From assembly GCF_003031675.1 (NCBI RefSeq), contig NZ_PYWX01000041.1, positions 1 to 41,198 on the forward strand: DNA of 41,198 bases. The letters are read 5' to 3'. The notes under the pieces are model-generated. The model had not been told where the DNA came from. It searched no databases and worked only from the letters and a program-made list of their open reading frames with translations. How positions within the stretch are numbered: position 1 is the first letter of the stretch; every line of letters starts with the position of its first letter. Position numbers and translations under genes: made by a program. Positions 7,595 through 21,123 of this stretch are shown here, in pieces. The stretch comes from Pseudomonas palleroniana (GTDB lineage Bacteria > Pseudomonadota > Gammaproteobacteria > Pseudomonadales > Pseudomonadaceae).

Positions 7595-8368
7595 ATGTTT
7601 ACTCCGCGTCGTCTGCTTGTTGTCGCTACCGCCGTAGCCTTGTTGTCCGGCTGCGCTTCACCTAATCCTTATGACGGCAGCAGCCAGGGACAGGCAGGTA
7701 ATGAGTCCGGCGGTATGAGCAAGACCGCCAAGTACGGTGGCCTGGGTGCCCTGGCCGGCGCATTGGCAGGTGCGGCCATCGACCATAACAACCGTGGCAA
7801 GGGCGCACTGATCGGTGCGGCTGTTGCCGGTATTGGTGCTGCGGGTTACGGCTACTACGCCGACCAGCAGGAAAAGAAACTGCGTGAAAGCATGGCCAAC
7901 ACTGGGGTTGAAGTTCAGCGCCAGGGTGATCAGATCAAGCTGATCATGCCGGGTAACATCACTTTCGCCACCAACTCGGATGCCATCGCCAGCAGCTTCT
8001 ACCAGCCGCTGAACAATCTGGCCAACTCCCTCAAGCAGTTCAACCAGAACACAATCCAGATTGTCGGCTACACCGACAGTACCGGTAGCCGCCAGTTGAA
8101 CATGGACCTGTCCCAGCGTCGTGCGCAGAGCGTAGCGAACTACCTGACTTCCCAAGGCGTCAGCCCTGCCAACCTGAGCGCCCGCGGGGCCGGCCCGGAT
8201 AACCCGATTGCCAGCAACGCCGACGTGAATGGCCGCGCCCAGAACCGTCGTGTAGAGGTCAACCTCGGTCCGATTCCTGGCCAGCAATACGGCCAGCCTG
8301 GTCAGCAGCAACAGGCACCCCAACAGAACAACCAGTTCCAGGGTAACCCGTACCAGCAGTACCAATAA
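7595..8368 (+). CDS. OmpA-family outer membrane lipoprotein with glycine zipper
   Basis: Lipoprotein of 257 residues predicted to sit in the outer membrane and grip peptidoglycan. The signal peptide ends in a lipobox with Cys20 (LLSGCA), followed by Ala and Ser, fitting outer membrane sorting. Residues about 45-85 are a glycine-zipper segment (GGLGALAGALAGAAI, GALIGAAVAGIGAAGYG) and the second half is an OmpA C-terminal domain (IQIVGYTDSTGS, LSQRRAQSV, NRRVEVNL). A tail of Gln, Asn and Pro follows. It resembles YiaD-type proteins. The frame is open back to 7463, but the ATG at 7595 has TAGGAG 8-13 bases upstream and gives the signal peptide at once, so it is chosen. It is transcribed alone and shares a two-way terminator with dolP. 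Confidence 0.92.
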   Translation: MFTPRRLLVVATAVALLSGCASPNPYDGSSQGQAGNESGGMSKTAKYGGLGALAGALAGAAIDHNNRGKGALIGAAVAGIGAAGYGYYADQQEKKLRESMANTGVEVQRQGDQIKLIMPGNITFATNSDAIASSFYQPLNNLANSLKQFNQNTIQIVGYTDSTGSRQLNMDLSQRRAQSVANYLTSQGVSPANLSARGAGPDNPIASNADVNGRAQNRRVEVNLGPIPGQQYGQPGQQQQAPQQNNQFQGNPYQQYQ

Positions 8369-8385
8369 ACACGGGCGACAAGCGA

Positions 8386-8426
8386 CAAAAAAGGGCGCCG
8401 TGCAGTCAATGCACGGCGCCCTTTTT
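8386..8426. terminator. Two-way intrinsic terminator between ompA-like gene and dolP
   Basis: A perfect 12-bp stem (GGGCGCCGTGCA, 8393-8404, with 8410-8421) has a 5-base loop, an A-tract on its left and five T on its right, so it can stop both the plus-strand lipoprotein transcript and the minus-strand dolP transcript. Confidence 0.92.
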
Positions 8427-8443
8427 CATGGCTGTGGGTTACA

Positions 8444-10078
<1,635 letters not shown>

Positions 10079-10079
<1 letters not shown>

Positions 10080-11890
10080 CAGCGCGGGGTGTCCGGCAGG
10101 CGCTGGATGTCGCCACCGACAAACTTCGCCCAAGGCATCTGACGGTCGACACGCTGGTTGGCGCTGACGCCCAGGCTGCCCGAAAGCCCGTCAACCCGAG
10201 TGTCGGGCAGCGCCTTGAGCTGGCCCAGGCGCGGTGCCAGACGGTAGGCATCGACTCCCATTGCGTACAGGCGACCGAGGCTGCCATTGGCCTGTGGCCA
10301 TTGTGCGGCGACCTGATTGCGCAGTGGGTCGGTGCTGTTGAGCAACCATGGGGTCTCGCAGAACATCACGTTGGTCATGTCCAGGTACTGGTTCTTGTCG
10401 CCGCTGGCACTGAACACGTGGGAGGTTGCGTAAACCGGCACATCACCGGCGTACTGGAAGTTCAGGGTGGGTTTGATCTGCTGGGCCAGCTGCGGAGTAA
10501 CTGCCAGGAAGATGAACTCGATATCCTGGCGACGCGATGGCTGAGCGGCTACGTCAGTACCGACGGTGCTTTGCAGGCTCTTGGCGCGGCCTTCGCTTTT
10601 ACGCAGCTGGAACAGGTCGGCGATCTGTTGGGCGAGGGCGACGGGCTGATCGACGTACTCAACACCGACGACGGTGCCGCCATTGGCTTCCCAATCCTGG
10701 CGGAAGGCCTTGTAGACGCGCTCGCCCCATTCGCCACGAGGGACCATGGCGGCGGCACGGTGCAGGCCATCGGCACGAGCACGGCGCGACACTTCGCGGG
10801 CTTCATCTTCAGCCGCCAGGCCGAACTGGAACAGTTGGGCCGGGTTGTGTTCAGCCTCGCTGTAGTTCAGTGCCAGGGTAGTGATCGGCAATTGCGGACG
10901 TGCGCTGAGTTGTTTGACCAGCGGTTTCTCCAGTGGGCCAACCACCAATTGCACGCCGGCGGCCTGGGCCTTGGCGTAGAAGTCGTCAAGCGAGGTCAGG
11001 CGCGAGCTGTCATAGAACTCGATCACCGGCGGCTTCTGCCCGGCCTGTTCGGCCTGGTAGTGCGCGGCCATGAAACCTTCACGCAGCGCTTTGCCGACCG
11101 AGGCCAGTTGGCCTTCCTGCGGCAACAGCAGGGCGATCTTGTTCAGGGGCTGGCTGGCCAGTTCCTTGAGCTTGGTCAGTGGCAGCGGCAGTTGCACCGC
11201 CGCCGGATGCCCCGGGTTCTGCGCACGCCAGGTATCGATAGCGGCTTGCTGCTGCTCCAGGGTGCCGGCGCCCTTGACCGCCTGGGCCAGTGTGATCCAG
11301 CCGTCCAATACCGGGTTGCCGCTGGCTTGCAACTGATCGGCTGGCAGCGCGGCAATCAACGTCCAGATCGCTTCGTGGTTGCTCTTGGCGGCGTCGCCGC
11401 TGAGCAGCGGGGCCATGGCGACGCGTTCGCGAGCGGCAGCCAGGGTCTGGCCATCGGCTTCATAAGCACGGGCATGTACGGTGCCGGTACGGATCTGCTG
11501 GTCTGTCGGCAGATCCTTCAGGCTTTGCAGGCTCGGGTGGTTGAGCGCTGCCAATGCAGCCTTGGGCTGATTGCGGGCCATGGCCAACTCAGCGGCCAGG
11601 GTGCTGGCAAATACTTGTGCGGCCGGTTTCAGGACATCCAGCGGCACCTGCGCAAGAATCTGCGACGAGCGGCCAGGGTTGTTCTGGTGGAACGCCAGGT
11701 CAGCCGCACTCAGGCGCAGCAGCGCGGCCTTTTCTGGCGTCTTGGCGGTAGTTGCCTGTTCGAGCAGTTGCTCGATACTGGCATCCGGGGTCCGGGGCAG
11801 GTCGCCAAGGCTGGAAGAGGGCGAGCTGGCGCAAGCGGCCAGGAGGGCAGCGAGGCAGAGGGCGGAGAGCAGCCGCAGGCAAGCGATCAT
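10079..11890 (-). CDS. lpoA: Penicillin-binding protein activator LpoA
   Basis: Outer membrane lipoprotein that reaches through the periplasm to activate a class A peptidoglycan synthase (PBP1A). With the start at 11890 it has 603 residues, matching the Pseudomonas form and shorter than E. coli LpoA. The signal peptide ends in lipobox LAAC with Cys20. The N-terminal half (about 30-230) is helical and TPR-like; the C-terminal half is a periplasmic-binding-protein fold (IALLLPQEGQLASVGKALREG, VVGPLEKPLV). ATG at 11914 is also in frame, but the one at 11890 has AGGA about 9 bases upstream and leads straight into the signal peptide. It is the first gene of the minus-strand operon and is divergent from rsmI, sharing a 209-base promoter region. 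Confidence 0.93.
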
Positions 11891-12099
11891 GTAAGTGTTC
11901 CTGATACCGATCAAATTAGCGTGGAATTGTACCCAAGCACTGGCTCAGGCGCGATGTTACTGGCGTGAAAGCGTCGATTTAGGTCGTGCAAATGTTGCAA
12001 TCGCTCGTCGATGGCTGAAAAAGCATCCATCGTGATGGCGTATTTTCGAAGCGCCTACGCGCTACACTATGGCTTTTGCCAACCATCGAGGTGTGCGTT

Positions 12100-12972
12100 T
12101 TGACTGCTCCAGGTCCTTTGAATTCCACTGCTGGCTCGCTTTTTGTGGTTGCGACGCCGATTGGCAACCTGGACGACATCAGTGCCCGGGCGCTGAAGGT
12201 GTTGCGCGAAGTCAAGCTGATCGCGGCGGAAGACACGCGTCACTCCCAGCGGTTGATGCAGCATTTTGGTATCAGCACGCCATTAGCGGCGTGCCATGAA
12301 CACAACGAACGCGAAGAGGGCAGCCGCTTCATCACCCGTCTGCTGGCGGGGGACGATGTAGCACTGATCTCCGACGCGGGTACACCGCTGATTTCCGACC
12401 CGGGCTACCATCTGGTACGTCAGGCGCGTGCCGCAGGTATCAATGTAGTGCCTGTTCCGGGTGCGTGCGCGCTGATCGCCGCATTATCTGCCGCCGGCTT
12501 GCCGTCGGACCGTTTTATCTTCGAAGGCTTTTTGCCGGCCAAGGCGGTTGGGCGGCGTGCGCGCCTTCAAGCCTTGAAGGAAGAACCGCGTACCTTGATC
12601 TTCTATGAGGCTCCGCATCGCATCCTGGAATGCCTGGAAGATATGGAGCTGGTGTTTGGCGGTGAGCGCTTGGCGCTGCTGGCCCGTGAGCTGACCAAGA
12701 CCTTCGAGACCCTCAAGGGGCTGCCGCTGGAGGCATTGCGTGCCTTTGTCGAGGGTGACAGCAACCAGCAGCGTGGCGAGTGCGTAGTGTTGGTGGCCGG
12801 CTGGACCGCGCCGGAAAACGAAGACGCTGTCGGCAGCGAGGCGATGCGCATCCTGGATTTACTGCTCAAGGAAATGCCCCTCAAGCGCGCCGCGGCCCTG
12901 GCGGCGGAAATTACCGGCCTGCGTAAGAATGTGTTGTATCAAGTTGCGCTTGATAAACAGAAAGCCGAATAG
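12100..12972 (+). CDS. rsmI: 16S rRNA (cytidine(1402)-2'-O)-methyltransferase RsmI, TTG start
   Basis: Methylates the 2'-O of C1402 in 16S rRNA in the decoding centre, using S-adenosylmethionine. It has 290 residues, the usual size. Family motifs are GSLFVVATPIGNLDDIS near the N-terminus, EDTRHS, DAGTPLISDPG and FYEAPHRI. The start is probably TTG at 12100 with GAGGTG about 7 bases ahead, giving MTAPGPLNS; an upstream TTG at 12076 is in frame but lacks a ribosome site. It partners in function with rsmH in the dcw cluster, which adds the N4-methyl group to the same C1402. It is divergent from lpoA and is followed by rnpB. Confidence 0.93.
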   Translation: MTAPGPLNSTAGSLFVVATPIGNLDDISARALKVLREVKLIAAEDTRHSQRLMQHFGISTPLAACHEHNEREEGSRFITRLLAGDDVALISDAGTPLISDPGYHLVRQARAAGINVVPVPGACALIAALSAAGLPSDRFIFEGFLPAKAVGRRARLQALKEEPRTLIFYEAPHRILECLEDMELVFGGERLALLARELTKTFETLKGLPLEALRAFVEGDSNQQRGECVVLVAGWTAPENEDAVGSEAMRILDLLLKEMPLKRAAALAAEITGLRKNVLYQVALDKQKAE

Positions 12973-13030
12973 TTCCGGGGTTGAACCTGTATTTCGTCTG
13001 AACGTGATGGCCATTCTGAACTTTTATTAC

Positions 13031-13059
13031 TTGTCCTGAGGCCGTCGTGCCGTTAACCT
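13031..13059 (+). promoter_or_regulatory. Promoter of rnpB
   Basis: TTGTCC (13031-13036), a 17-base spacer and TAACCT (13054-13059) place a transcription start at about 13066, which agrees with the expected 5' end of RNase P RNA. Confidence 0.5.
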
Positions 13060-13066
13060 GCGCGGC

Positions 13067-13424
13067 GGAGAGTCGATTGGACAGTCGCTGCCCTCTATGA
13101 AAATTAGGGGGGGGAGGAAAGTCCGGGCTCCATAGGGCGAAGTGCCAGGTAATGCCTGGGAGGCGTGAGCCTACGGAAAGTGCCACAGAAAATAACCGCC
13201 TAAGCACTTCGGTGCCGGTAAGGGTGAAAAGGTGCGGTAAGAGCGCACCGCACGACTGGCAACAGTTCGTGGCTAGGTAAACCCCACTTGGAGCAAGACC
13301 AAATAGGGTCCCAAGGCGTGGCCCGCGCTGGGACCGGGTAGGTTGCTAAAGATGTCCAGTGATGGCCATCGTAGACGAATGACTGTTCAAGACAGAACCC
13401 GGCTTATAGATCGACTCTCCACCT
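13067..13424 (+). ncRNA. rnpB: RNase P RNA (type A)
   Basis: Catalytic RNA that removes 5' leaders from pre-tRNAs, acting with the RnpA protein. The 5' end GGAGAGTCGAT pairs with ATCGACTCTCC at the 3' end (about 13409-13420), closing helix P1. The universally conserved CR-I block GAGGAAAGTCCGGGCTCC starts at 13114 and CR-V (ACAGAACCCGGCTTATAGA) is near 13393-13411. Other type A landmarks such as AGGGTGAAAAGGTGCGGTAAGAGCGC (in parts) are present. A run of six T (13424-13429) follows, acting with the P1 stem region as the likely 3' end. The gene lies between rsmI and mraZ, as in other pseudomonads. The end points are accurate to a few bases only. Confidence 0.95.
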
Positions 13425-13429
13425 TTTTT

Positions 13430-13673
13430 CCTTCTGTCCGGATCTCGGGCAGAAAACCGGTAGTAACGCAAGACTCCCTCCCTGCCGAATCATTGGCAGA
13501 TGCATCTTCGTAATACCAAAAAAATCTTACTCTTAATAAATCACTTTAACTTTAAGCCATAGCTCCATGAGCTATTTGCGGTTGTTGAGTCAAAAACATC
13601 GCCAAACTCTCGTTTCTCCTCCTTTTGCGCTCCTAAATCTCCGTTCTGTAAGGCTTTTCCTTGAATCCGCGCC
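13430..13673. other. Non-coding gap between rnpB and the mra promoter
   Basis: No gene is visible. The middle is AT-rich (13515-13555) and is followed by a perfect 7-bp dyad, ATAGCTC-CAT-GAGCTAT at 13559-13575, which may be a protein-binding site or a small hairpin. No T-tract follows the dyad, so it is not a standard terminator. Confidence 0.4.
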
Positions 13674-13703
13674 TTGACGGTGTGGTGGGCGCATTCCTAT
13701 AGT
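13674..13703 (+). promoter_or_regulatory. Pmra promoter of the division/cell wall cluster
   Basis: TTGACG (13674-13679), an 18-base spacer and TATAGT (13698-13703) form a strong sigma-70 promoter with a start near 13710, about 68 bases before the mraZ GTG. The MraZ boxes lie just downstream of the start. Confidence 0.75.
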
Positions 13704-13712
13704 GTGCGCAAG

Positions 13713-13737
13713 TGGCGGAAAGTGGCACAAAGTGGGT
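13713..13737 (+). promoter_or_regulatory. MraZ operator: three TGG(C/G)N direct repeats
   Basis: TGGCG (13713), TGGCA (13723) and TGGGT (13733) recur every 10 bases, matching the direct-repeat operator (TGGGN-N5) that MraZ binds in other bacteria. Their position just after the predicted transcription start suggests autorepression of the whole cluster by blocking initiation or escape. Confidence 0.75.
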
Positions 13738-13777
13738 TTTTTGAACGTAAAACGCTAAAATTTGGAGAAACGCAACT

Positions 13778-14233
13778 GTGTTTCGCGGAGCCAACGCTAT
13801 CAGTCTCGATGCAAAAGGCCGTCTCGCCATGCCGAGCCGGTATCGTGACGAGCTCATTTCGCGAAGTTCAGGCCAGTTAATCATCACGATTGATGCTGTT
13901 GACCCTTGTTTATGTGTTTACCCCCTCGATGAGTGGGAGTTGATTGAAACCAAGTTGCGCGCTCTGCCTTCATTGCGTGAAGAAAACCGTCGCCTGCAGC
14001 GTTTGCTGATTGGTAATGCCGTCGACCTCGAACTGGATGGCAGCGGTCGTTTCCTGGTGCCTCCGCGTCTGCGCGAATACGCCAAGCTCGACAAGCGCGC
14101 AATGCTGGTGGGCCAACTGAACAAGTTCCAATTGTGGGACGAAGATGCCTGGGATGCTGTTTCTGCAGCTGACCTGGCGGCTATTCAACAACCGGGCGCC
14201 ATGCCTGATGAACTGCGTGATTTGATCCTGTGA
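13778..14233 (+). CDS. mraZ: Transcriptional regulator MraZ
   Basis: DNA-binding regulator of the dcw cluster, 151 residues, made of two AbrB-like MraZ repeats with the motifs [13 protein letters not shown] (about 11-23) and [13 protein letters not shown] (about 87-99). It is expected to form a ring and bind the direct repeats upstream of its own gene. The start is GTG at 13778 with GGAG 10-13 bases upstream. The last codons overlap rsmH by GTGA, so the two are translationally coupled. The size is normal. Confidence 0.96.
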   Translation: MFRGANAISLDAKGRLAMPSRYRDELISRSSGQLIITIDAVDPCLCVYPLDEWELIETKLRALPSLREENRRLQRLLIGNAVDLELDGSGRFLVPPRLREYAKLDKRAMLVGQLNKFQLWDEDAWDAVSAADLAAIQQPGAMPDELRDLIL

Positions 14234-15173
14234 CTATTGATAGCGGCTTTAACCACATCACCGTACTGCTTGACGAAGCCGTCGAGGCTCTCGCCGTACG
14301 CGCGGATGGCTGCTATGTGGATGGCACCTTCGGCAGGGGCGGGCATAGCCGTTTGATACTCAGCCAGCTCGGATCTGACGGCAAACTCCTCGGATTCGAC
14401 AAAGACCCTCAAGCGATTGCCACCGGGCAAGCGCTAGCGGCCGAAGACGGCCGCTTTGTCGTTGTGCAGCGTAGCTTTGCCGAGTTGGGTGCCGAAGTGG
14501 CCGAGCGCGGCATGGCAGGCAAGGTGGCCGGGGTTTTGCTCGATCTGGGCGTGTCCTCGCCACAACTCGACGACCCGGAGCGCGGCTTCAGCTTCATGAA
14601 CGATGGCCCCCTCGATATGCGCATGGACCCTACCCGGGGCGTCAGTGCCGCGCAGTTCATCGCTACGGCGCCGGTGGAAGAAATCGCCCGCGTGTTCAAG
14701 GAATATGGTGAAGAACGTTTCGCCGGCCGCATGGCTCGCGCCGTGGTCGAGCGCCGCGAGATCCAGCCGTTCGAACGTACCGCCGACCTGGCCGAAGTGC
14801 TGAAGGTTGCCAACCCTGCTTGGGAAAAAGGTAAAAATCCGGCCACCCGTGCGTTCCAGGGCCTGCGTATTCACGTCAATAACGAACTGGGTGACTTGGA
14901 AGCCGGCCTTGAAGCCGCGCTGGATGCACTCGAAGTGGGGGGGCGCCTGGTGGTGATCAGCTTCCACTCCTTGGAAGACCGCATCGTCAAACTGTTCATG
15001 CGTCGCCTGGTCAAGGGCGAGACGGATAACCTGCCGCGCAACCTGCCGGTGCGTTTCGAAGCCTTTGTGCCGAAAATCAAGATCCATGGCAAAGCGCAGT
15101 TCGCTTCCGAAGCTGAACTCAAGGCCAACCCGCGTGCCCGTAGTGCCGTCATGCGTGTTGCGGAGAAGTTACG

Positions 15174-15177
<4 letters not shown>
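14230..15177 (+). CDS. rsmH: 16S rRNA (cytosine(1402)-N4)-methyltransferase RsmH
   Basis: Adds the N4-methyl group of m4Cm1402 in 16S rRNA; also known as MraW. It has 315 residues. The SAM-binding motif [10 protein letters not shown] lies at about 34-43, with [20 protein letters not shown] and the C-terminal [11 protein letters not shown] being typical. GTG at 14230 overlaps the mraZ stop. It works on the same nucleotide as RsmI, encoded about 1.3 kb upstream. Its own 3' end overlaps the GTG of ftsL by 4 bases. Confidence 0.97.
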
Positions 15178-17208
<2,031 letters not shown>

Positions 17209-17209
<1 letters not shown>

Positions 17210-18672
17210 TGTCTCTTAGCCTGAACAAGATTTTCGCCCACGCCGGTCACGACCTGTTGATTCGCGAGCTGAGCCTGGACAGCCGTAGCGTACGCGCCGG
17301 GGACCTGTTCCTGGCGGTGCCTGGCGGCAAATTCGATGGTCGCGAGCATATCGCCGATGCGCTGCAGCGCGGCGCTGCGGCCGTGGCTTATGAAGTGGAA
17401 GGCGCCACCGTGCTGCCGATCACCGATGTCCCGTTGATTCCGGTCAAGGGCTTGGCGGCGCAATTGTCCGATATCGCCGGGCGTTTCTATGGCGACCCGA
17501 GTCGCCAGCTGAACCTGGTGGGCGTGACCGGTACCAATGGCAAGACCAGCGTGACCCAGTTGGTCGCACAAGCGCTTGACCTGCTGGGCCAGCACTGCGG
17601 CATTGTCGGTACACTGGGCACCGGTTTTTATGGCGCGCTGCAAAGCGGCCTGCACACCACGCCGAACCCGATCGCCGTGCAAGCCACCCTGGCCGACCTG
17701 AAAAAGGCCGGCGCCAAGGCGGTGGCCATGGAAGTGTCCTCCCATGGCCTGCACCAGGGCCGCGTTGCGGCGCTGGCCTTTGATGTGGCGGTGATGACCA
17801 ACCTGTCCCGCGATCACCTGGACTACCACGGCACCATGGAGGCCTACGCTGCTGAAAAGGCCAAGCTGTTTGCCTGGAATGACTTGAAGTGCCGCGTGGT
17901 GAACCTGGATGACGCGTTCGGTCGTCAGCTGGCGGCCCAAGAGGGTGAGTCGCGCCTGATCAGCTACAGCCTGGAAGACGCCAGTGCGTACCTGTATTGC
18001 CGCGAAGCCCAGTTCAATGATGAAGGCGTGCTCGCCACGCTGGTGACGCCACAAGGCGAGCACCATTTACGCAGCAGCCTGTTGGGGCGTTTCAACCTGA
18101 GTAACGTCCTCGCCGCCATCGGCGCGTTGCTCGGCCTGGATTACGCCCTCGACGAAATCCTGAAAGTCCTGCCGAAGCTGGAAGGCCCGGTCGGCCGCAT
18201 GCAGCGCCTGGGTGGCGGTTCGCAGCCGTTGGTGGTGGTCGATTATGCCCACACGCCGGACGCCCTCGAAAAAGTCCTGGTGGCCCTGCGCCCACACGCC
18301 AAGGGCAAATTGCTCTGCCTGTTCGGCTGCGGCGGTGACCGTGATCGGGGCAAGCGTCCGTTGATGGCCGAGATTGTCGAGCGCCTGGCCGATGGCGTGC
18401 TCGTGACTGACGACAACCCGCGCAGCGAAAATCCGAGCCAGATTTTCGACGACATCCGTGCTGGCTTCAAAGACGCTTCCAAGGCCACGTTCGTTGCCGG
18501 TCGTGGTGAAGCCATTGCCCAGTTGATCGCCAGCGCCGGCGCTGACGACGTGGTGGTGCTGGCCGGTAAAGGCCATGAGGACTACCAGGAAATCAACGGC
18601 GAACGCCATGCCTTCTCCGATCTGGTCGAGGCCGATCATGCCTTGACCGCCTGGGAGGTTGCCCATGCTTAA
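17209..18672 (+). CDS. murE: UDP-MurNAc-tripeptide synthetase MurE (meso-diaminopimelate adding)
   Basis: Cytoplasmic ligase adding meso-diaminopimelate to UDP-MurNAc-L-Ala-D-Glu with ATP. It has 487 residues. The ATP loop GVTGTNGKTS is at residues 105-114, and D402-N-P-R405 is the motif that selects meso-DAP over lysine. The central and C-terminal Mur ligase domains are complete (HTTPNP, MEVSSHGL, DYAHTPDALE, GCGGDRD, GKGHE). The ATG shares its A with the ftsI stop (TGATG). It overlaps murF by 8 bases. Confidence 0.97.
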
Positions 18673-20035
18673 GGCGATGAAGTTCAGCGAACTGGCCCAG
18701 GCCCTTTCGGCCCGCGTGTTGTCGAGCGACTGCAGCTTCGATGGCGTCAGTATCGACAGCCGTAATATCAAGCCGGGCCAGCTGTTCGTGGCTTTGGCCG
18801 GCCCGCGCTTTGACGGGCACGATTACCTGAACGACGTTGCCGCCAAAGGTGCAGTAGGTGCTCTGGTGCAACGTGAAATTGCGGACTGCGCCTTGCCGCA
18901 GTTGCTGGTCGCCGATACCCGCCTGGCCCTCGGTCAACTGGGTGCGCTGAACCGCGCCGCCTTTGACAAGCCTGTCGCGGCCATCACCGGCTCCAGCGGC
19001 AAGACCACGGTCAAGGAGCTGCTTGCCGGTGTGTTGCGCACGCGTGGGCCGGTGCTCGCTACCCGTGGCAACCTGAACAACGATTTCGGCGCTCCGCTGA
19101 CCCTGCTCGAACTGGCCCCGGAACACACGGCGGCAGTGATCGAACTGGGCGCTTCGCGCATCGGCGAAATCGCCTACACCGTGGCGCTGACCAAGCCTCA
19201 CGTGGCGATCATCAGCAACGCCGGTACCGCCCACGTCGGTGAGTTCGGCGGCCCGCAGAAGATCGTCGAGGCCAAGGGTGAAATCCTTGAGGGTCTCGAC
19301 GCATCCGGCACTGCGGTTTTGAATCTCGACGACAAGGCTTTCGAGACCTGGCGTGTACGCGCTGCCGGTCGCAAGGTGCTGACTTTTGCCGTACTGAATG
19401 CCGCCGCTGATTTCCACGCCTCCGATATCTCTGTCGACGCCCGTGGCTGCCCGTCGTTCACCCTGCACACCCCGCAGGGCAGTGAGCGGGTGCAACTGAA
19501 TCTGCTCGGCAACCATAACGTCGCCAATGCCCTGGCCGCCGCCGCCGCCGCGTACGCCCTGGGTGTGTCGTTGTTCGGTATCGCGACCGGCCTGGGCGCG
19601 GTGCAGCCGGTCAAGGGGCGCACCGTGGCGCAGTTGGCAAGCAACGGTATGCGCGTCATTGATGACACTTACAACGCCAACCCATCCTCCATCAATGCCG
19701 CCGTGGATCTGCTCAAGGGTTTCGACGGGCGCAAGGTGCTGGTGTTGGGCGATATCGGCGAATTGGGCGACTGGGCTGAACAAGGCCACCGTGAAGTCGG
19801 CGCGTATGCCGCCGGCAAAGTCGATGCGCTTTACGCCGTCGGCTCGAACATGGCGCACGCCGTCAACGCCTTCGGCGCCGGTGCGCGGCACTTCGCGACC
19901 CAGGCCGAATTGATCCAGGCGCTGACGGCGGCTGAACAAGACAAACACACCACTATTTTGATCAAGGGATCGCGCAGCGCGGTGATGGAAAACGTCGTCG
20001 CAGCCTTGTGTGGCTCAAGTACGGAGAAACATTAA
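18665..20035 (+). CDS. murF: UDP-MurNAc-pentapeptide synthetase MurF
   Basis: Adds D-Ala-D-Ala to UDP-MurNAc-tripeptide in the cytoplasm, finishing the stem peptide. It has 456 residues. The ATP loop is GSSGKTT (109-115); other Mur ligase motifs are [29 protein letters not shown] and [11 protein letters not shown] at 18665 follows GGGAGG by 6 bases and is preferred over an in-frame TTG at 18659. The stop shares a base with the mraY start (TAATG). It takes its dipeptide from DdlB, encoded downstream in the same cluster. Confidence 0.97.
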   Translation: MLKAMKFSELAQALSARVLSSDCSFDGVSIDSRNIKPGQLFVALAGPRFDGHDYLNDVAAKGAVGALVQREIADCALPQLLVADTRLALGQLGALNRAAFDKPVAAITGSSGKTTVKELLAGVLRTRGPVLATRGNLNNDFGAPLTLLELAPEHTAAVIELGASRIGEIAYTVALTKPHVAIISNAGTAHVGEFGGPQKIVEAKGEILEGLDASGTAVLNLDDKAFETWRVRAAGRKVLTFAVLNAAADFHASDISVDARGCPSFTLHTPQGSERVQLNLLGNHNVANALAAAAAAYALGVSLFGIATGLGAVQPVKGRTVAQLASNGMRVIDDTYNANPSSINAAVDLLKGFDGRKVLVLGDIGELGDWAEQGHREVGAYAAGKVDALYAVGSNMAHAVNAFGAGARHFATQAELIQALTAAEQDKHTTILIKGSRSAVMENVVAALCGSSTEKH

Positions 20036-21117
20036 TGCTGCTGCTGCTGGCTGAGTATCTGCAACAGTTCTACAAAGGCTTCGCGGTCTTTCAGTACCTG
20101 ACCCTGCGCGGGATTCTGGGTGTGCTGACCGCGCTGTCTCTGTCGCTGTTCCTGGGGCCATGGATGATCCGTACCCTGCAGAACCTGCAAATTGGTCAAT
20201 CGGTTCGCAATGACGGCCCGCAGTCGCACCTGTCCAAGTCCGGCACCCCGACCATGGGCGGAGCGTTGATCCTGTCGTCCATCGGTATCAGCACCTTGCT
20301 GTGGGCCGACCTGCACAACCGCTATGTGTGGGTGGTGTTGCTGGTGACCCTGTTGTTCGGCGCCATCGGCTGGGTGGACGACTACCGCAAAGTGATCGAG
20401 AAAAACTCCAAGGGGCTGCCAAGCCGCTGGAAGTATTTCTGGCAATCGGTGTTCGGGCTCGCCGCTGCGATTTTCCTCTACACCACCGCGCCAAGCGCGG
20501 TCGAGACCACCCTGATCATCCCGATGCTCAAGGACGCCAGTATTCCCCTCGGCGTTGGTTTCGTGGTGCTGACCTACTTCGTGATCGTCGGCTCCAGCAA
20601 TGCGGTGAACCTGACCGACGGCCTTGATGGTTTGGCGATCATGCCGACGGTGATGGTGGGCGGCGCGCTCGGCATCTTCTGCTACCTGTCGGGTAACGTG
20701 AAGTTCGCTGAATACCTGCTGATTCCCTACGTACCGGGTGCGGGTGAGCTGATCGTGTTCTGCGGCGCACTGATCGGTGCCGGCCTGGGGTTCCTGTGGT
20801 TCAACACCTACCCGGCCCAAGTCTTCATGGGCGACGTCGGCGCACTCGCGCTGGGCGCGGCCCTGGGAACCATCGCGGTGATCGTTCGCCAGGAAATCGT
20901 GCTGTTCATCATGGGCGGTGTGTTCGTGATGGAAACCCTGTCGGTGGTCATCCAGGTGGCTTCCTTCAAATTGACCGGGCGTCGTGTGTTCCGCATGGCG
21001 CCGATTCACCACCACTTTGAACTCAAGGGCTGGCCCGAGCCACGCGTGATTGTCCGTTTCTGGATCATCACCGTGATTCTCGTGCTGATCGGCCTTGCCA
21101 CCCTGAAACTGAGGTAG
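20035..21117 (+). CDS. mraY: Phospho-MurNAc-pentapeptide transferase MraY
   Basis: Integral inner membrane enzyme that moves phospho-MurNAc-pentapeptide from UDP to undecaprenyl phosphate, forming lipid I. It has 360 residues and about ten membrane helices. The catalytic D115-D116 pair is in GWVDDYRKV; also seen are [19 protein letters not shown] and the conserved HHHFELKG loop. ATG at 20035 (TAATG with murF; GGAG 10-13 bases upstream) gives the usual 360 residues. The frame is open back to a GTG at 20008, but no ribosome site supports that. Confidence 0.97.
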   Translation: MLLLLAEYLQQFYKGFAVFQYLTLRGILGVLTALSLSLFLGPWMIRTLQNLQIGQSVRNDGPQSHLSKSGTPTMGGALILSSIGISTLLWADLHNRYVWVVLLVTLLFGAIGWVDDYRKVIEKNSKGLPSRWKYFWQSVFGLAAAIFLYTTAPSAVETTLIIPMLKDASIPLGVGFVVLTYFVIVGSSNAVNLTDGLDGLAIMPTVMVGGALGIFCYLSGNVKFAEYLLIPYVPGAGELIVFCGALIGAGLGFLWFNTYPAQVFMGDVGALALGAALGTIAVIVRQEIVLFIMGGVFVMETLSVVIQVASFKLTGRRVFRMAPIHHHFELKGWPEPRVIVRFWIITVILVLIGLATLKLR

Positions 21118-21123
21118 AAACGA

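Noticed and set aside
12030..12070. A rsmI promoter with TACACT at 12063-12068
   Set aside because: A -10-like hexamer is present but no acceptable -35 is found at 16-18 bases, so it is not listed.
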